DNA from: Larix kaempferi
Taxonomy: Eukaryota; Streptophyta; Pinopsida; Pinales; Pinaceae
DNA: 64,000 nucleotides
Direction of reading: 5' to 3'
Assembly: GCA_027924585.1 (NCBI GenBank)
Contig: BSBM01000917.1
Coordinates: 9,787,501 to 9,851,500 of the forward strand
Shown: piece by piece, positions 29,801 through 44,016 of the stretch
Layout of the letters: every line of letters begins with the position of its first letter
Numbering within the stretch: position 1 is the first letter of the stretch
Notes under the pieces: generated by a model
The model's input: only the letters and a program-made list of their open reading frames with translations
The model's database searches: none
Told to the model about the DNA's origin: nothing
Program-made: the position numbers and the translations under genes

Positions 29801-32800
29801 CCATTTATGAAAGAAAAAACATTTTCTAAAAACTCGTGTTTTTTAAGAAATCATGTAAACCTTCTAGAAGCTGTGATTTTAAAAAACTGGGGAAGTACGC
29901 TTTTCTTAGTTCCGGACGCATGCGCAAACTATAGAAATTCGTTATGACGTAGAATGTGCATAATTTGTAGATTCCATTTATGAAATAAAACACATTTTCT
30001 AAAAACTCGTGTTTTTTACGAAATCATGTAAACCTTCTAGAAGCTCTGATTTTAAAAAACGGTGGAAGTAAGCTTTTCTTGTTTCCGGACGCATGCGTAA
30101 ACTATAGAATGTCGTTATGACGTAGAATGTGCATACTTTGTAGATTCCATTTATGAAATAAAACACATTTTCTAAAAACTCGTGTTTTTTATGAAATCAT
30201 GTAAACCTTCTAGAAGCTGTGATTTTAAAAAACGGGGGAAGTAAGTTTTTCTTATTTCCGGACGCATGCGCAACCTATAGAAGGTTGTTATGACGTAGAA
30301 TGTGCATACTTTGTAGATTCCATTTATGAAATAAAACACATTTTCTAAAAACTCGTGTTTTTTATGAAATCATGTAAACCTTCTAGAAGCTGTGATTTTA
30401 AAAAACGGTGAAAGTAAGCTTTTCTTATTTCCGGACGAATGCGCAAACTATAGAAAGTCGTTATGACGTAGAATGTGCATAATTTGTTGATTCCATTTAA
30501 GAAATAAAACACATTTTCTAAAAACTCGTGTTTTTTACGAAATCATGTAAACCTTCTAGAAGCTGTGATTTTAAAAAACGGTGGAAATAAGCTTTTCTTA
30601 TTTCCGGACGCATGCGCAAACAATAGAAAGTCGTTATGACGTAGAATATGCATACTTTGTAGATTACATTTATGAAATAAAACACATTTTCTAAAAACTC
30701 GTGTTTTTTACGAAATCATGTAAACCTTTTAACAGATGTAATTTTAAAAAACGGTGGAAGTAAGCTTTTCTTCTTTCCGGACGCATGCATAAACTATAGA
30801 AAGTTGTTATGACGTAGAATGTGCATACTTTGTTGATTCCATTTATGAAATAAAACACATTTTCTAAAAACTCGTGTTTTTTAAGAAATCATATAAACCT
30901 TCTAGAAGCTGTGATTTTAAAAAACGGGGGAAGTAAGCTTTTCTAATTTCCAAACGCATGCATAAACTATAGAAAGTCGTTATGACGTAGAATGTGCATA
31001 CTTTGTTGATTGCATTTATGAAATAAAACACATTTTCTAGAAACTCGTGTTTTTTAAGAAATCATGTAAACCTTCTAGAAGCTGTGATTTTAAAAAACGG
31101 GGAAGTAAGCTTTTCTTATTTCTGGACGCATGCGCAAACTATAGAAAGTCGTTATGACGTAGAATGTGCATACTTTGTAGATTCCATTTATGAAATAAAA
31201 CACATTTTCTAAAAACTCGTGTTTTTTACGAAATCATGTAAACCTTCTAGAAGCTGTGATTTTAAAAAACGGTGGAAGTAAGCTTTTCTTATTTCCGGAC
31301 GCATTCGCAAACTATAGAATTTCGTTATGACGTAGAATGTGCATACTTTGTAGATTCCATTTATGAAATAAAAGACATTTTCTAAAAACTCATGTTTTTT
31401 ACGAAATCATGTAAACCTTCTAGAAGCTGTGATTTTAAAAAATGATGGAAGTAAGCTTTTCTTATTTCCGGACGCATGCGCAAACTATAGAAATTCGTTA
31501 TGACGTAGAATGTGCATACTTTGTAGATTCCATTTATGAAATAAAACACATTTTCTAAAAACTCGTGTTTTTTACGAAATCATGTAAACCTTCTAGAAGC
31601 TGGGATTTTAAAAAACGGTGGAAGTAAGGTTTTCTTATTTCCGGACGCATGCGCAAAGTATAGAATGTCCTTATGACGTAGAATGTGCATACTTTGTTGA
31701 TTCTATTTATGAAATAAAACACATTTTCTAAAAACTCGTGTTTTTTACGTTATCATGTAAACCTTCTAGATGCTGTGATTTTAAAAAACGGGAGAAGTAA
31801 GCTTTTCATATTTCTAGACGCATGCGCAAAGTATAGAAAGTCCTTATGACGTAGAATGTGCATACTTTGTTGATTCCATTTATGAAATAAAACACGTTTT
31901 CTAAAAACTCATGTTTTTTAAGTAATCATGTAAACCTTCTAGAAGCTGTGATTTTAAAAAACGGGGGAAGTAAGCTTTTCTTATTTCCGGACGTATGCGC
32001 AAACTATAGAAAGTCGTTATGACGTAGAATGTTCATACTTTGTAGATTCTATTTATAAAATAAAACGCATTTTCTAAAAACTCGTGTTTTTTACGAAATC
32101 ATGTAAACCTTCTAGAAGCTGTGATTTTAAAAAACGGTGGAAGTAAGCTTTTCTTATTTCCGGACGCATGCGCAAACTATAGAAGGTCGTTATGACGTAG
32201 AATGTGCATACTGTGTTGATTCCATTTATGAAATAAAACACATTTTCTAAAAACCCGTGTTTTTTACGAAATCATGTAAACGTTCGAGAAGCTGTGATTT
32301 TAAAAAACGGTGGAAGTAAGCTTTTCTTATTTCCGGACGCATGCGCAAACTATAGAAAGTCGTTATGACGTAGAATGTGCATACTTTGTATATTCCATTT
32401 ATGAAATATAACACATTTTCTAAAAACTCGTGTTTTTTACGAAATAATGTAAACCTTCTAGAAGCTGTGATTTTAAAAAACGGGGGAAGTAAGCTTTTCT
32501 TATTTCCGGACGCATGCACAAACTATAGAAAGTCGTTACGATGTAGAATGTGCATACTTTTTTGATTCGATTTATGAAATAAAACAAATTTTCTAAAAAC
32601 TCGTGTTTTTTAAGAAATCATGTAAACCTTCAAGAAGCTGTGATTTTAAAAAACGGGGGAAGTAAGTTTTTCTTATTTCCGGACGCATGCGGAAACTATA
32701 GAAAGTCGTTATGACGTAGAATGTGCATACTTTGTTGATTCCATTTATGAAATAAAACACATTTTCTAAAAACTCGTGTTTTTTACGAAATCATGTAAAC

Positions 32801-34470
32801 CTTCTAGAAGCTGTGATTTTAAAAAACGTTGGAAGTAAGCTTTTCTTATATCCGGACGCATGCGCAAACTATAGAAATTCATTATGAAATAAAATGTGCA
32901 TACTTTGTAGATTCCATTTATGAAATAAAACACATTTTCTAAAAACTCATGTTTTTTACGAAATCATGTAAACCTTCTAGAAGCTGTGATTTTAAAAAAC
33001 GGTGGAAGTAAGCTTTTCTTATTTCCGGACACATGCGCAAACTATAGAATGTCGTTATGACGTAGAATGTGCATACTTTTTATATTCCATTTATGAAATA
33101 AAACACATATTCTAAAAACTCGTGTTTTTTACGAAATCATGTAAACCTTCTAGAAGCTGTGATTTTCAAAAATGGTTGATTAAGCTTTTCTTATTTCCGG
33201 ACGCATGCGCAAACTATATAAAGTCCTTATGACGTAGAATGTGCATACTTTGTTGATTCCATTTATGAAATAAAACACATTTTCCAAAGACTCGTGTTTT
33301 TTAAGAAATCATGTAAACCTTCTAGAAGCTGTGATTTTAAAAAACGTTGGAAGTAAGCTTTTCTTATTTCCGGACGAATGCGCAAACTATAGAAATTCGT
33401 TATGATGTAGAATGTGCATACTTTGTTGATTCCATTTATGAAATAAAACACATTTTCTAAAAACTCGTGTTTTTTACAAAATCATGTAAACCTTCTAGAA
33501 GCTGTGATTTTAAAAAACGGTGGAAGTAAGCTTTTCTTATTTCCGGACGAATGCGCAAACTATAGAAATTCATTATGAAATAGAATGTGCATACTTTGTA
33601 GATTTGATTTAAGAAATAAAACACATTTTCTAAAAACTAATGTTTTTTAAGAAATCATGTAAACCTTCTAGAAGCTGTGATTTTAAAAAACGGGGGAAGT
33701 AAACTTTTCTTATTTGCAAACGCATGCGCAAACTATAGAAAGTCATTATGACGTAGAATGTGCATACTTTGTTGATTCCATTTATGAAAGAAAACACATT
33801 TTCTAAAAACTCGTGTTATTTAAGAAATCATGTAAACCTTCTAGAAGCTGTGATTTTAAAAAACAGGGGAAGTAAGCTTTTCTTATTTCCGGACGCATGC
33901 GCAAACTATGGAAAGTCGTTATGACGTAGAATGTGCATACTTTGTAGATTCCATTGATGAAATAAAACACATTTTCTAAAAACTCGTGTTTTTTAAGAAA
34001 TCATGTAAACCTTCTAGAAGCTGTGATTTTAAAAAACGGGGGAAGTAAGCTTTTCTTATTTCCGGACGCATGCGCAAACTATAGAAAGTCGTTATGACGT
34101 AGAATGTGCATACTTTGTAGATTCCATTTATGAAATAAAACACATTTTCTAAAAACTCGTGTTTTTTACGAAATCATGTAAACCTTTTAACAGCTGTAAT
34201 TTTAAAAAACGGTGGAAGTAAGCTTTTCTTCTTTCCGGACGCATGCATAAACTATAGAAAGTTGTTATGACGTAGAATGTGCATACTTTGTTGATTCCAT
34301 TTATGAAATAAAACACATTTTCTAAAAACTCGTGTTTTTTAAGAAATCATATAAACCTTCTAGAAGCTGTGATTTTAAAAAACGGGGGAAGTAAGCTTTT
34401 CTTATTTCCAAACGCATGCATAAACTTTAGAAAGTCGTTATGACGTAGAATGTGCATAGTTTGTTGATTG
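29801..34470 (+). repeat. Deleted copy of the 13,383-18,910 segment
   Basis: Three successive offsets to the earlier copy are visible, plus a fourth after the last loss. The first is 16,423 bp (AAACTGGGGAAGTACGC at about 13,461 and 29,884; TTGTTTCCGG at 13,656 and 30,079). It becomes 15,905 bp (CGGTGAAAG at 14,501 and 30,406; CTAGACG at 15,909 and 31,814). It becomes 15,732 bp (the TATATTCC/AATATAAC monomer near 16,645 and 32,377). It ends at 15,559 bp (TTTCCAAACGCATGCATAAAC near 18,841 and 34,400). The differences are 518, 173 and 173 bp, so 3, 1 and 1 monomers were lost. Confidence 0.82.
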
Positions 34471-37320
34471 CATTTATGAAATAAAACACATTTTCTAAAA
34501 ACTCGTGTTTTTTACGAAATCATGTAAACCTTCTAGAAGCTGTGATTTTAAAAAACAGTGGAAGTATGCTTTTCTTATTTCCGGACGAATGCGCAAACTA
34601 TAGAAAGTCGTTATGACGTAGAATGTCCATACTTTGTTGATTCCATTTATGAAATAAAACACATTTTCTAAAAACTCGTGTTTTTTACGAAATCATGTAA
34701 ACCTTCTAGAAGCTGTGATTTTAAAAAACGGTGGAAGTAAGCTTTTCTTATATCCGGACGCATGCGCAAACTATAGAAATTCATTATGAAATAGAATGTG
34801 CATACTTTGTAGATTCCATTTATGAAATAAAACACATTTTCTAAAAACTCGTGTTTTTTACGAAATCATGTAAACCTTCGAGAAGCTGTGATTTTAAAAA
34901 ACGGTGGAAGTAAGCTTTTCTTATTTCCGGACGCATGCGCAAACTATAGAAAGTCGTTATGACGTAGAATGTGCATACTTTGTATATTCCATTTATGAAA
35001 TATAACACATTTTCTAAAAACTCGTGTTTTTTACGAAATAATGTAAACCTTCTAGAAGCTGTGATTTTAAAAAACGGGGGAAGTAAGCTTTTCTTATTTC
35101 CGGACGCATGCGCAAACTATAGAAAGTCGTTACGATGTAGAATGTGCATACTTTTTTGATTCGATTTATGAAATAAAACAAATTTTCTAAAAACTCGTGT
35201 TTTTTAAGAAATCATGTAAACCTTCTAGAAGCTGTGATTTTAAAAAACAGGGGAAGTAAGTTTTTCTTATTTCCGGACGCATGCGGAAACTATAGAAAGT
35301 CGTTATGACGTAGAATGTGCATACTTTGTTGATTCCATTTATGAAATAAAACACATTTTCTAAAAACTCATGTTTTTTACGAAATCATGTAAACCTTCTA
35401 GAAGCTGTGATTTTAAAAAACGGTGGAAGTAAGCTTTTCTTATATCCGGACGCATGCGCAAAATATAGAAATTCATTATGAAATAAAATGTGCATACTTT
35501 GTAGATTCCATTTATGAAATAAATACATTTTCTAAAAACTCATGTTTTTTACGAAATCATGTAAACCTTCTAGAAGCTGTGATTTTAAAAAACGGTGGAA
35601 GTAAGCTTTTCTTATTTCCGGACACATGCGCAAACTATAGAATGTCGTTATGACGTAGAATGTGCATACTTTTTATATTCCATTTATGAAATAAAACACA
35701 TATTCTAAAAACTCGTTTTTTTACGAAATCATGTAAACCTTCTAGAAGCTGTGATTTTCAAAAATGGTTGATTAACCTTTTCTTATTTCCGGACGCATGC
35801 ACAAACTATATAAAGTCCTTATGACGTAGAATGTGCATACTTTGTTGATTCCATTTATGAAATAAAACACATTTTCCAAAGACTCGTGTTTTTTAAGAAA
35901 TCATGTAAACCTTCTAGAAGCTGTGATTGTAAAAAACGTTGGAAGTAAGCTTTTCTTATTTCCGGACGAATGCGCAAACTATAGAAATTCGTTATGATGT
36001 AGAATGTGCATACTTTGTTGATTCCATTTATGAAATAAAACACATTTTCTAAAAACTCGTGTTTTTTACAAAATCATGTAAACCTTCTAGAAGCTGTGAT
36101 TTTAAAAAATGGTGGAAGTAAGCTTTTCTTATTTCCGGACGAATGCGCAAACTATAGAAATTCATTATGAAATAGAATGTGCATACTTTGTAGATTTCAT
36201 TTAAGAAATAAAACACATTTTCTAAAAACTCATATTTTTTACGAAATCATGTAAACCTTCTAGAAGCTGTGATTTTAAAAAACGGTGGAAGTAAGCTTTT
36301 CTTATTTCCGGACGTATGAGCAAACTATAGAAAGTCGTTATGCCATAGAATGTGCATACTTTGTAGCTTCCATTTATGAAATAAAACACATTTTCTAAAA
36401 ACTTGTGTTTTTTACGAAATCATGTAAACCTTCTAGAAGCTGTGATTTTAAAAAACGGTGGAAGTAAGCTTTTCTTATTTCCAGACGTATGCGCAAACTA
36501 TAGAAAGTCATTATGACGTAGAATGTGCATACTTTGTAGATTCCATTTATGAAATAAAACACATTTTCTAAAAACTCTTTTTTTTTACGAAATCATGTAA
36601 ACCTTCTAGAAGCTGTGATTTTAAAAAACGGTGGAAGTAAGCTTTTCTTATTTCCGGATGCATGCGGAAACTATAGAAAGTCGTTATGACGTAGAATGTG
36701 CATACTTTGTTGATTCCATTTATGAAATAAAACACATTTTCTAAAAACTCGTGTTTTTTAATAAATCATGTAAACCTTCTAGAAGCTGTGATTTTAAAAA
36801 ATGGGGGAAGTAAGCGTTTCTTATTTCTGGAAGCATGCGCAAACTATAGAAAGTCGTTATGACGTAGAATGTGCATACTTTGTAGATTCCATTTATGAAA
36901 TAAAACACATTTTCTAAAAACTCATGTTTTTTCGGAAATCATGTAAACCTTCTAGAAGCTGTGATTTTAAAAAACGGTGGAAGTAAGCTTTTCTTATTTC
37001 CGGACGAATGCGCAAACTATAGAAAGTCGTTATGATGTACAATGTGCATACTTTGTTGATTCCATTTATGAAATAAAACACATTTTCTAAAAACTTGTGT
37101 TTTTTAAGAAATCATGTAAACCTTCTAGAAGCTGATTTTAAAAAACGGGGGAAATAAACTTTTCTTATTTGCAAAGGCATGCGCAAACTATAGAAAGTCA
37201 TTATGACGTAGAATGTGAATACTTTGTTGATTCCATTTATGAAAGAAAACACATTTTCTAAAAACTCGTGTTTTTTACGAAATCATGTAAACCTTCTAGA
37301 AGCTGTGATTTTAAAAAACG
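33347..37320 (+). repeat. 3,974-bp HOR (23-mer), copy 1
   Basis: This is 23 x 173 minus 5. Every monomer variant in order realigns 3,974 bp downstream, including the GAAAGAAAAC monomers, GTATGCTTTTC with GAATGTCCATAC near 34,566-34,630, the AAATAAATACATT monomer and the GCTGATTTT 2-bp deletion. The unit joins a segment from the deleted copy above (to about 34,470) to a block like 10,077-12,237 (from about 34,971), so it is a chimaera formed before duplication. Confidence 0.9.
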
Positions 37321-40300
37321 GGGGAAGTAAGCTTTTCTTATTTCCGGACGAATGCGCAAACTATAGAAATTCGTTATGATGTAGAATGTGCATACTTTGT
37401 TGATTCCATTTATGAAATAAAACACATTTTCTAAAAACTCGTGTTTTTTAAAAAATCATGTAAACCTTCTAGAAGCTGTGATTTTAAAAAACGGTGGAAG
37501 TAAGCTTTTCTTATTTCCGGACGAATGCGCAAACTATAGAAATTCATTATGAAATAGAATGTGCATACTTTGTAGATTTGATTTAAGAAATAAAACACAT
37601 TTTCTAAAAACTAATGTTTTTTAAGAAATCATGTAAACCTTCTAGAAGCTGTGATTTTAAAAAACGGGGGAAGTAAACTTTTCTTATTTGCAAACGCATG
37701 CGCAAACTATAGAAAGTCATTATGACGTAGAATGTGCATACTTTGTTGATTCCATTTATGAAAGAAAACACATTTTCTAAAAACTCGTGTTATTTAAGAA
37801 ATCATGTAAACCTTCTAGAAGCTGTGATTTTAAAAAACAGGGGAAGTAAGCTTTTCTTATTTCCGGACGCATGCGCAAACTATGGAAAGTCGTTATGACG
37901 TAGAATGTGCATACTTTGTAGATTCCATTGATGAAATAAAACACATTTTCTAAAAACTCGTGTTTTTTAAGAAATCATGTAAACCTTCTAGAAGCTGTGA
38001 TTTTAAAAAACGGGGGAAGTAAGCTTTTCTTATTTCCGGACGCATGCGCAAACTATAGAAAGTCGTTATGACGTAGAATGTGCATACTTTGTAGATTCCA
38101 TTTATGAAATAAAACACATTTTCTAAAAACTCGTGTTTTTTACGAAATCATGTAAACCTTTTAACAGCTGTAATTTTAAAAAACGGTGGAAGTAAGCTTT
38201 TCTTCTTTCCGGACGCATGCATAAACTATAGAAAGTTGTTATGACGTAGAATGTGCATACTTTGTTGATTCCATTTATGAAATAAAACACATTTTCTAAA
38301 AACTCGTGTTTTTTAAGAAATCATATAAACCTTCTAGAAGCTGTGATTTTAAAAAACGGGGGAAGTAAGCTTTTCTTATTTCCAAACGCATGCATAAACT
38401 TTAGAAAGTCGTTATGACGTAGAATGTGCATAGTTTGTTGATTGCATTTATGAAATAAAACACATTTTCTAAAAACTCGTGTTTTTTACGAAATCATGTA
38501 AACCTTCTAGAAGCTGTGATTTTAAAAAACAGTGGAAGTATGCTTTTCTTATTTCCGGACGAATGCGCAAACTATAGAAAGTCGTTATGACGTAGAATGT
38601 CCATACTTTGTTGATTCCATTTATGAAATAAAACACATTTTCTAAAAACTCGTGTTTTTTACGAAATCATGTAAACCTTCTAGAAGCTGTGATTTTAAAA
38701 AACGGTGGAAGTAAGCTTTTCTTATATCCGGACGCATGCGCAAACTATAGAAATTCATTATGAAATAGAATGTGCATACTTTGTAGATTCCATTTATGAA
38801 ATAAAACACATTTTCTAAAAACTCGTGTTTTTTACGAAATCATGTAAACCTTCGAGAAGCTGTGATTTTAAAAAACGGTGGAAGTAAGCTTTTCTTATTT
38901 CCGGACGCATGCGCAAACTATAGAAAGTCGTTATGACGTAGAATGTGCATACTTTGTATATTCCATTTATGAAATATAACACATTTTCTAAAAACTCGTG
39001 TTTTTTACGAAATAATGTAAACCTTCTAGAAGCTGTGATTTTAAAAAACGGGGGAAGTAAGCTTTTCTTATTTCCGGACGCATGCGCAAACTATAGAAAG
39101 TCGTTACGATGTAGAATGTGCATACTTTTTTGATTCGATTTATGAAATAAAACAAATTTTCTAAAAACTCGTGTTTTTTAAGAAATCATGTAAACCTTCT
39201 AGAAGCTGTGATTTTAAAAAACAGGGGAAGTAAGTTTTTCTTATTTCCGGACGCATGCGGAAACTATAGAAAGTCGTTATGACGTAGAATGTGCATACTT
39301 TGTTGATTCCATTTATGAAATAAAACACATTTTCTAAAAACTCGTGTTTTTTACGAAATCATGTAAACCTTCTAGAAGCTGTGATTTTAAAAAACGGTGG
39401 AAGTAAGCTTTTCTTATATCCGGACGCATGCGCAAAATATAGAAATTCATTATGAAATAAAATGTGCATACTTTGTAGATTCCATTTATGAAATAAATAC
39501 ATTTTCTAAAAACTCATGTTTTTTACGAAATCATGTAAACCTTCTAGAAGCTGTGATTTTAAAAAACGGTGGAAGTAAGCTTTTCTTATTTCCGGACACA
39601 TGCGCAAACTATAGAATGTCGTTATGACGTAGAATGTGCATACTTTTTATATTCCATTTATGAAATAAAACACATATTCTAAAAACTCGTTTTTTTACGA
39701 AATCATGTAAACCTTCTAGAAGCTGTGATTTTCAAAAATGGTTGATTAACCTTTTCTTATTTCCGGACGCATGCACAAACTATATAAAGTCCTTATGACG
39801 TAGAATGTGCATACTTTGTTGATTCCATTTATGAAATAAAACACATTTTCCAAAGACTCGTGTTTTTTAAGAAATCATGTAAACCTTCTAGAAGCTGTGA
39901 TTGTAAAAAACGTTGGAAGTAAGCTTTTCTTATTTCCGGACGAATGCGCAAACTATAGAAATTCGTTATGATGTAGAATGTGCATACTTTGTTGATTCCA
40001 TTTATGAAATAAAACACATTTTCTAAAAACTCGTGTTTTTTACAAAATCATGTAAACCTTCTAGAAGCTGTGATTTTAAAAAATGGTGGAAGTAAGCTTT
40101 TCTTATTTCCGGACGAATGCGCAAACTATAGAAATTCATTATGAAATAGAATGTGCATACTTTGTAGATTTCATTTAAGAAATAAAACACATTTTCTAAA
40201 AACTCATATTTTTTACGAAATCATGTAAACCTTCTAGAAGCTGTGATTTTAAAAAACGGTGGAAGTAAGCTTTTCTTATTTCCGGACGCATGAGCAAACT

Positions 40301-41294
40301 ATAGAAAGTCGTTATGCCATAGAATGTGCATACTTTGTAGCTTCCATTTATGAAATAAAACACATTTTCTAAAAACTTGTGTTTTTTACGAAATCATGTA
40401 AACCTTCTAGAAGCTGTGATTTTAAAAAACGGTGGAAGTAAGCTTTTCTTATTTCCAGACGTATGCGCAAACTATAGAAAGTCATTATGACGTAGAATGT
40501 GCATACTTTGTAGATTCCATTTATGAAATAAAACACATTTTCTAAAAACTCTTTTTTTTTACGAAATCATGTAAACCTTCTAGAAGCTGTGATTTTAAAA
40601 AACGGTGGAAGTAAGCTTTTCTTATTTCCGGATGCATGCGGAAACTATAGAAAGTCGTTATGACGTAGAATGTGCATACTTTGTTGATTCCATTTATGAA
40701 ATAAAACACATTTTCTAAAAACTCGTGTTTTTTAATAAATCATGTAAACCTTCTAGAAGCTGTGATTTTAAAAAATGGGGGAAGTAAGCGTTTCTTATTT
40801 CTGGAAGCATGCGCAAACTATAGAAAGTCGTTATGACGTAGAATGTGCATACTTTGTAGATTCCATTTATGAAATAAAACACATTTTCTAAAAACTCATG
40901 TTTTTTCGGAAATCATGTAAACCTTCTAGAAGCTGTGATTTTAAAAAACGGTGGAAGTAAGCTTTTCTTATTTCCGGACGAATGCGCAAACTATAGAAAG
41001 TCGTTATGATGTACAATGTGCATACTTTGTTGATTCCATTTATGAAATAAAACACATTTTCTAAAAACTTGTGTTTTTTAAGAAATCATGTAAACCTTCT
41101 AGAAGCTGATTTTAAAAAACGGGGGAAGTAAACTTTTCTTATTTGCAAAGGCATGCGCAAACTATAGAAAGTCATTATGACGTAGAATGTGAATACTTTG
41201 TTGATTCCATTTATGAAAGAAAACACATTTTCTAAAAACTCGTGTTTTTTACGAAATCATGTAAACCTTCTAGAAGCTGTGATTTTAAAAAACG
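37321..41294 (+). repeat. 3,974-bp HOR (23-mer), copy 2
   Basis: This is an adjacent copy at offset 3,974 bp, nearly identical to copy 1. Differences I noticed include GACGTATGAGC near 36,310 against GACGCATGAGC near 40,286, and ACTCATG near 35,367 against ACTCGTG near 39,341. The low divergence makes this one of the youngest duplications in the window. It ends where the following unit begins with CGGGGGAAG and GACGCATGCG rather than GACGAATGCG. Confidence 0.9.
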
Positions 41295-41296
41295 GG
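38880..41296 (+). repeat. 2,417-bp HOR (14-mer), copy at 38,880
   Basis: This is 14 x 173 minus 5. It lies inside the second 3,974-bp unit and is repeated immediately downstream. It starts just after the CGGTGG/CGGGGG mismatch at 38,879/41,296. An equivalent copy sits at about 34,906-37,322 in the first 3,974-bp unit, so the block is present three times in 9 kb. The left edge is soft because the flanking monomers are similar. Confidence 0.87.
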
Positions 41297-43807
41297 GGAA
41301 GTAAGCTTTTCTTATTTCCGGACGCATGCGCAAACTATAGAAAGTCGTTATGACGTAGAATGTGCATACTTTGTATATTCCATTTATGAAATATAACACA
41401 TTTTCTAAAAACTCGTGTTTTTTACGAAATAATGTAAACCTTCTAGAAGCTGTGATTTTAAAAAACGGGGGAAGTAAGCTTTTCTTATTTCCGGACGCAT
41501 GCGCAAACTATAGAAAGTCGTTACGATGTAGAATGTGCATACTTTTTTGATTCGATTTATGAAATAAAACAAATTTTCTAAAAACTCGTGTTTTTTAAGA
41601 AATCATGTAAACCTTCTAGAAGCTGTGATTTTAAAAAACAGGGGAAGTAAGTTTTTCTTATTTCCGGACGCATGCGGAAACTATAGAAAGTCGTTATGAC
41701 GTAGAATGTGCATACTTTGTTGATTCCATTTATGAAATAAAACACATTTTCTAAAAACTCGTGTTTTTTACGAAATCATGTAAACCTTCTAGAAGCTGTG
41801 ATTTTAAAAAACGGTGGAAGTAAGCTTTTCTTATATCCGGACGCATGCGCAAAATATAGAAATTCATTATGAAATAAAATGTGCATACTTTGTAGATTCC
41901 ATTTATGAAATAAATACATTTTCTAAAAACTCATGTTTTTTACGAAATCATGTAAACCTTCTAGAAGCTGTGATTTTAAAAAACGGTGGAAGTAAGCTTT
42001 TCTTATTTCCGGACACATGCGCAAACTATAGAATGTCGTTATGACGTAGAATGTGCATACTTTTTATATTCCATTTATGAAATAAAACACATATTCTAAA
42101 AACTCGTTTTTTTACGAAATCATGTAAACCTTCTAGAAGCTGTGATTTTCAAAAATGGTTGATTAACCTTTTCTTATTTCCGGACGCATGCACAAACTAT
42201 ATAAAGTCCTTATGACGTAGAATGTGCATACTTTGTTGATTCCATTTATGAAATAAAACACATTTTCCAAAGACTCGTGTTTTTTAAGAAATCATGTAAA
42301 CCTTCTAGAAGCTGTGATTGTAAAAAACGTTGGAAGTAAGCTTTTCTTATTTCCGGACGAATGCGCAAACTATAGAAATTCGTTATGATGTAGAATGTGC
42401 ATACTTTGTTGATTCCATTTATGAAATAAAACACATTTTCTAAAAACTCGTGTTTTTTACAAAATCATGTAAACCTTCTAGAAGCTGTGATTTTAAAAAA
42501 TGGTGGAAGTAAGCTTTTCTTATTTCCGGACGAATGCGCAAACTATAGAAATTCATTATGAAATAGAATGTGCATACTTTGTAGATTTCATTTAAGAAAT
42601 AAAACACATTTTCTAAAAACTCATATTTTTTACGAAATCATGTAAACCTTCTAGAAGCTGTGATTTTAAAAAACGGTGGAGGTAAGCTTTTCTTATTTCC
42701 GGACGCATGAGCAAACTATAGAAAGTCGTTATGCCATAGAATGTGCATACTTTGTAGCTTCCATTTATGAAATAAAACACATTTTCTAAAAACTTGTGTT
42801 TTTTACGAAATCATGTAAACCTTCTAGAAGCTGTGATTTTAAAAAACGGTGGAAGTAAGCTTTTCTTATTTCCAGACGTATGCGCAAACTATAGAAAGTC
42901 ATTATGACGTAGAATGTGCATACTTTGTAGATTCCATTTATGAAATAAAACACATTTTCTAAAAACTCTTTTTTTTTACGAAATCATGTAAACCTTCTAG
43001 AAGCTGTGATTTTAAAAAACGGTGGAAGTAAGCTTTTCTTATTTCCGGATGCATGCGGAAACTATAGAAAGTCGTTATGACGTAGAATGTGCATACTTTG
43101 TTGATTCCATTTATGAAATAAAACACATTTTCTAAAAACTCGTGTTTTTTAATAAATCATGTAAACCTTCTAGAAGCTGTGATTTTAAAAAATGGGGGAA
43201 GTAAGCGTTTCTTATTTCTGGAAGCATGCGCAAACTATAGAAAGTCGTTATGACGTAGAATGTGCATACTTTGTAGATTCCATTTATGAAATAAAACACA
43301 TTTTCTAAAAACTCATGTTTTTTTCGGAAATCATGTAAACCTTCTAGAAGCTGTGATTTTAAAAAACGGTGGAAGTAAGCTTTTCTTATTTCCGGACGAA
43401 TGCGCAAACTATAGAAAGTCGTTATGATGTACAATGTGCATACTTTGTTGATTCCATTTATGAAATAAAACACATTTTCTAAAAACTTGTGTTTTTTAAG
43501 AAATCATGTAAACCTTCTAGAAGCTGATTTTAAAAAACGGGGGAAGTAAACTTTTCTTATTTGCAAAGGCATGCGCAAACTATAGAAAGTCATTATGACG
43601 TAGAATGTGAATACTTTGTTGATTCCATTTATGAAAGAAAACACATTTTCTAAAAACTCGTGTTTTTTACGAAATCATGTAAACCTTCTAGAAGCTGTGA
43701 TTTTAAAAAACGGGGGAAGTAAGCTTTTCTTATTTCCGGACGCATGCGCAAACTATAGAAAGTCGTTATGACGTAGAATGTGCATACTTTGTATATTCCA
43801 TTTATGA
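41297..43807 (+). repeat. 2,417-bp HOR (14-mer), tandem copy
   Basis: This follows 38,880-41,296 at offset 2,417. The offset becomes 2,418 after an extra T in the run near 43,321. Shared markers are the AATATAACAC monomer, TACGATGTAG, CATGCGGAAAC, AAATAAATACATT, TATATAAAG with CCAAAGACTCG, GCAAAGGCATGC and the GCTGATTTT deletion. The match ends at about 43,807, where AATATAACAC is expected but AATAAAACAC is found. Confidence 0.87.
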
Positions 43808-44016
43808 AATAAAACACATTTTCTAAAAACTCGTGTTTTTTACGAAATCATGTAAACCTTCTAGAAGCTGTGATTTTAAAAAACGGGGGAAGTAAGCTTT
43901 TCTTATTTCCGGACGCATGCGCAAACTATAGAAAGTCGTTATGATGTAGAATGTGCATACTTTGTATATTCCATTTATGAAATAAAACACATTTTCTAAA
44001 AACTCGTGTTTTTTAG

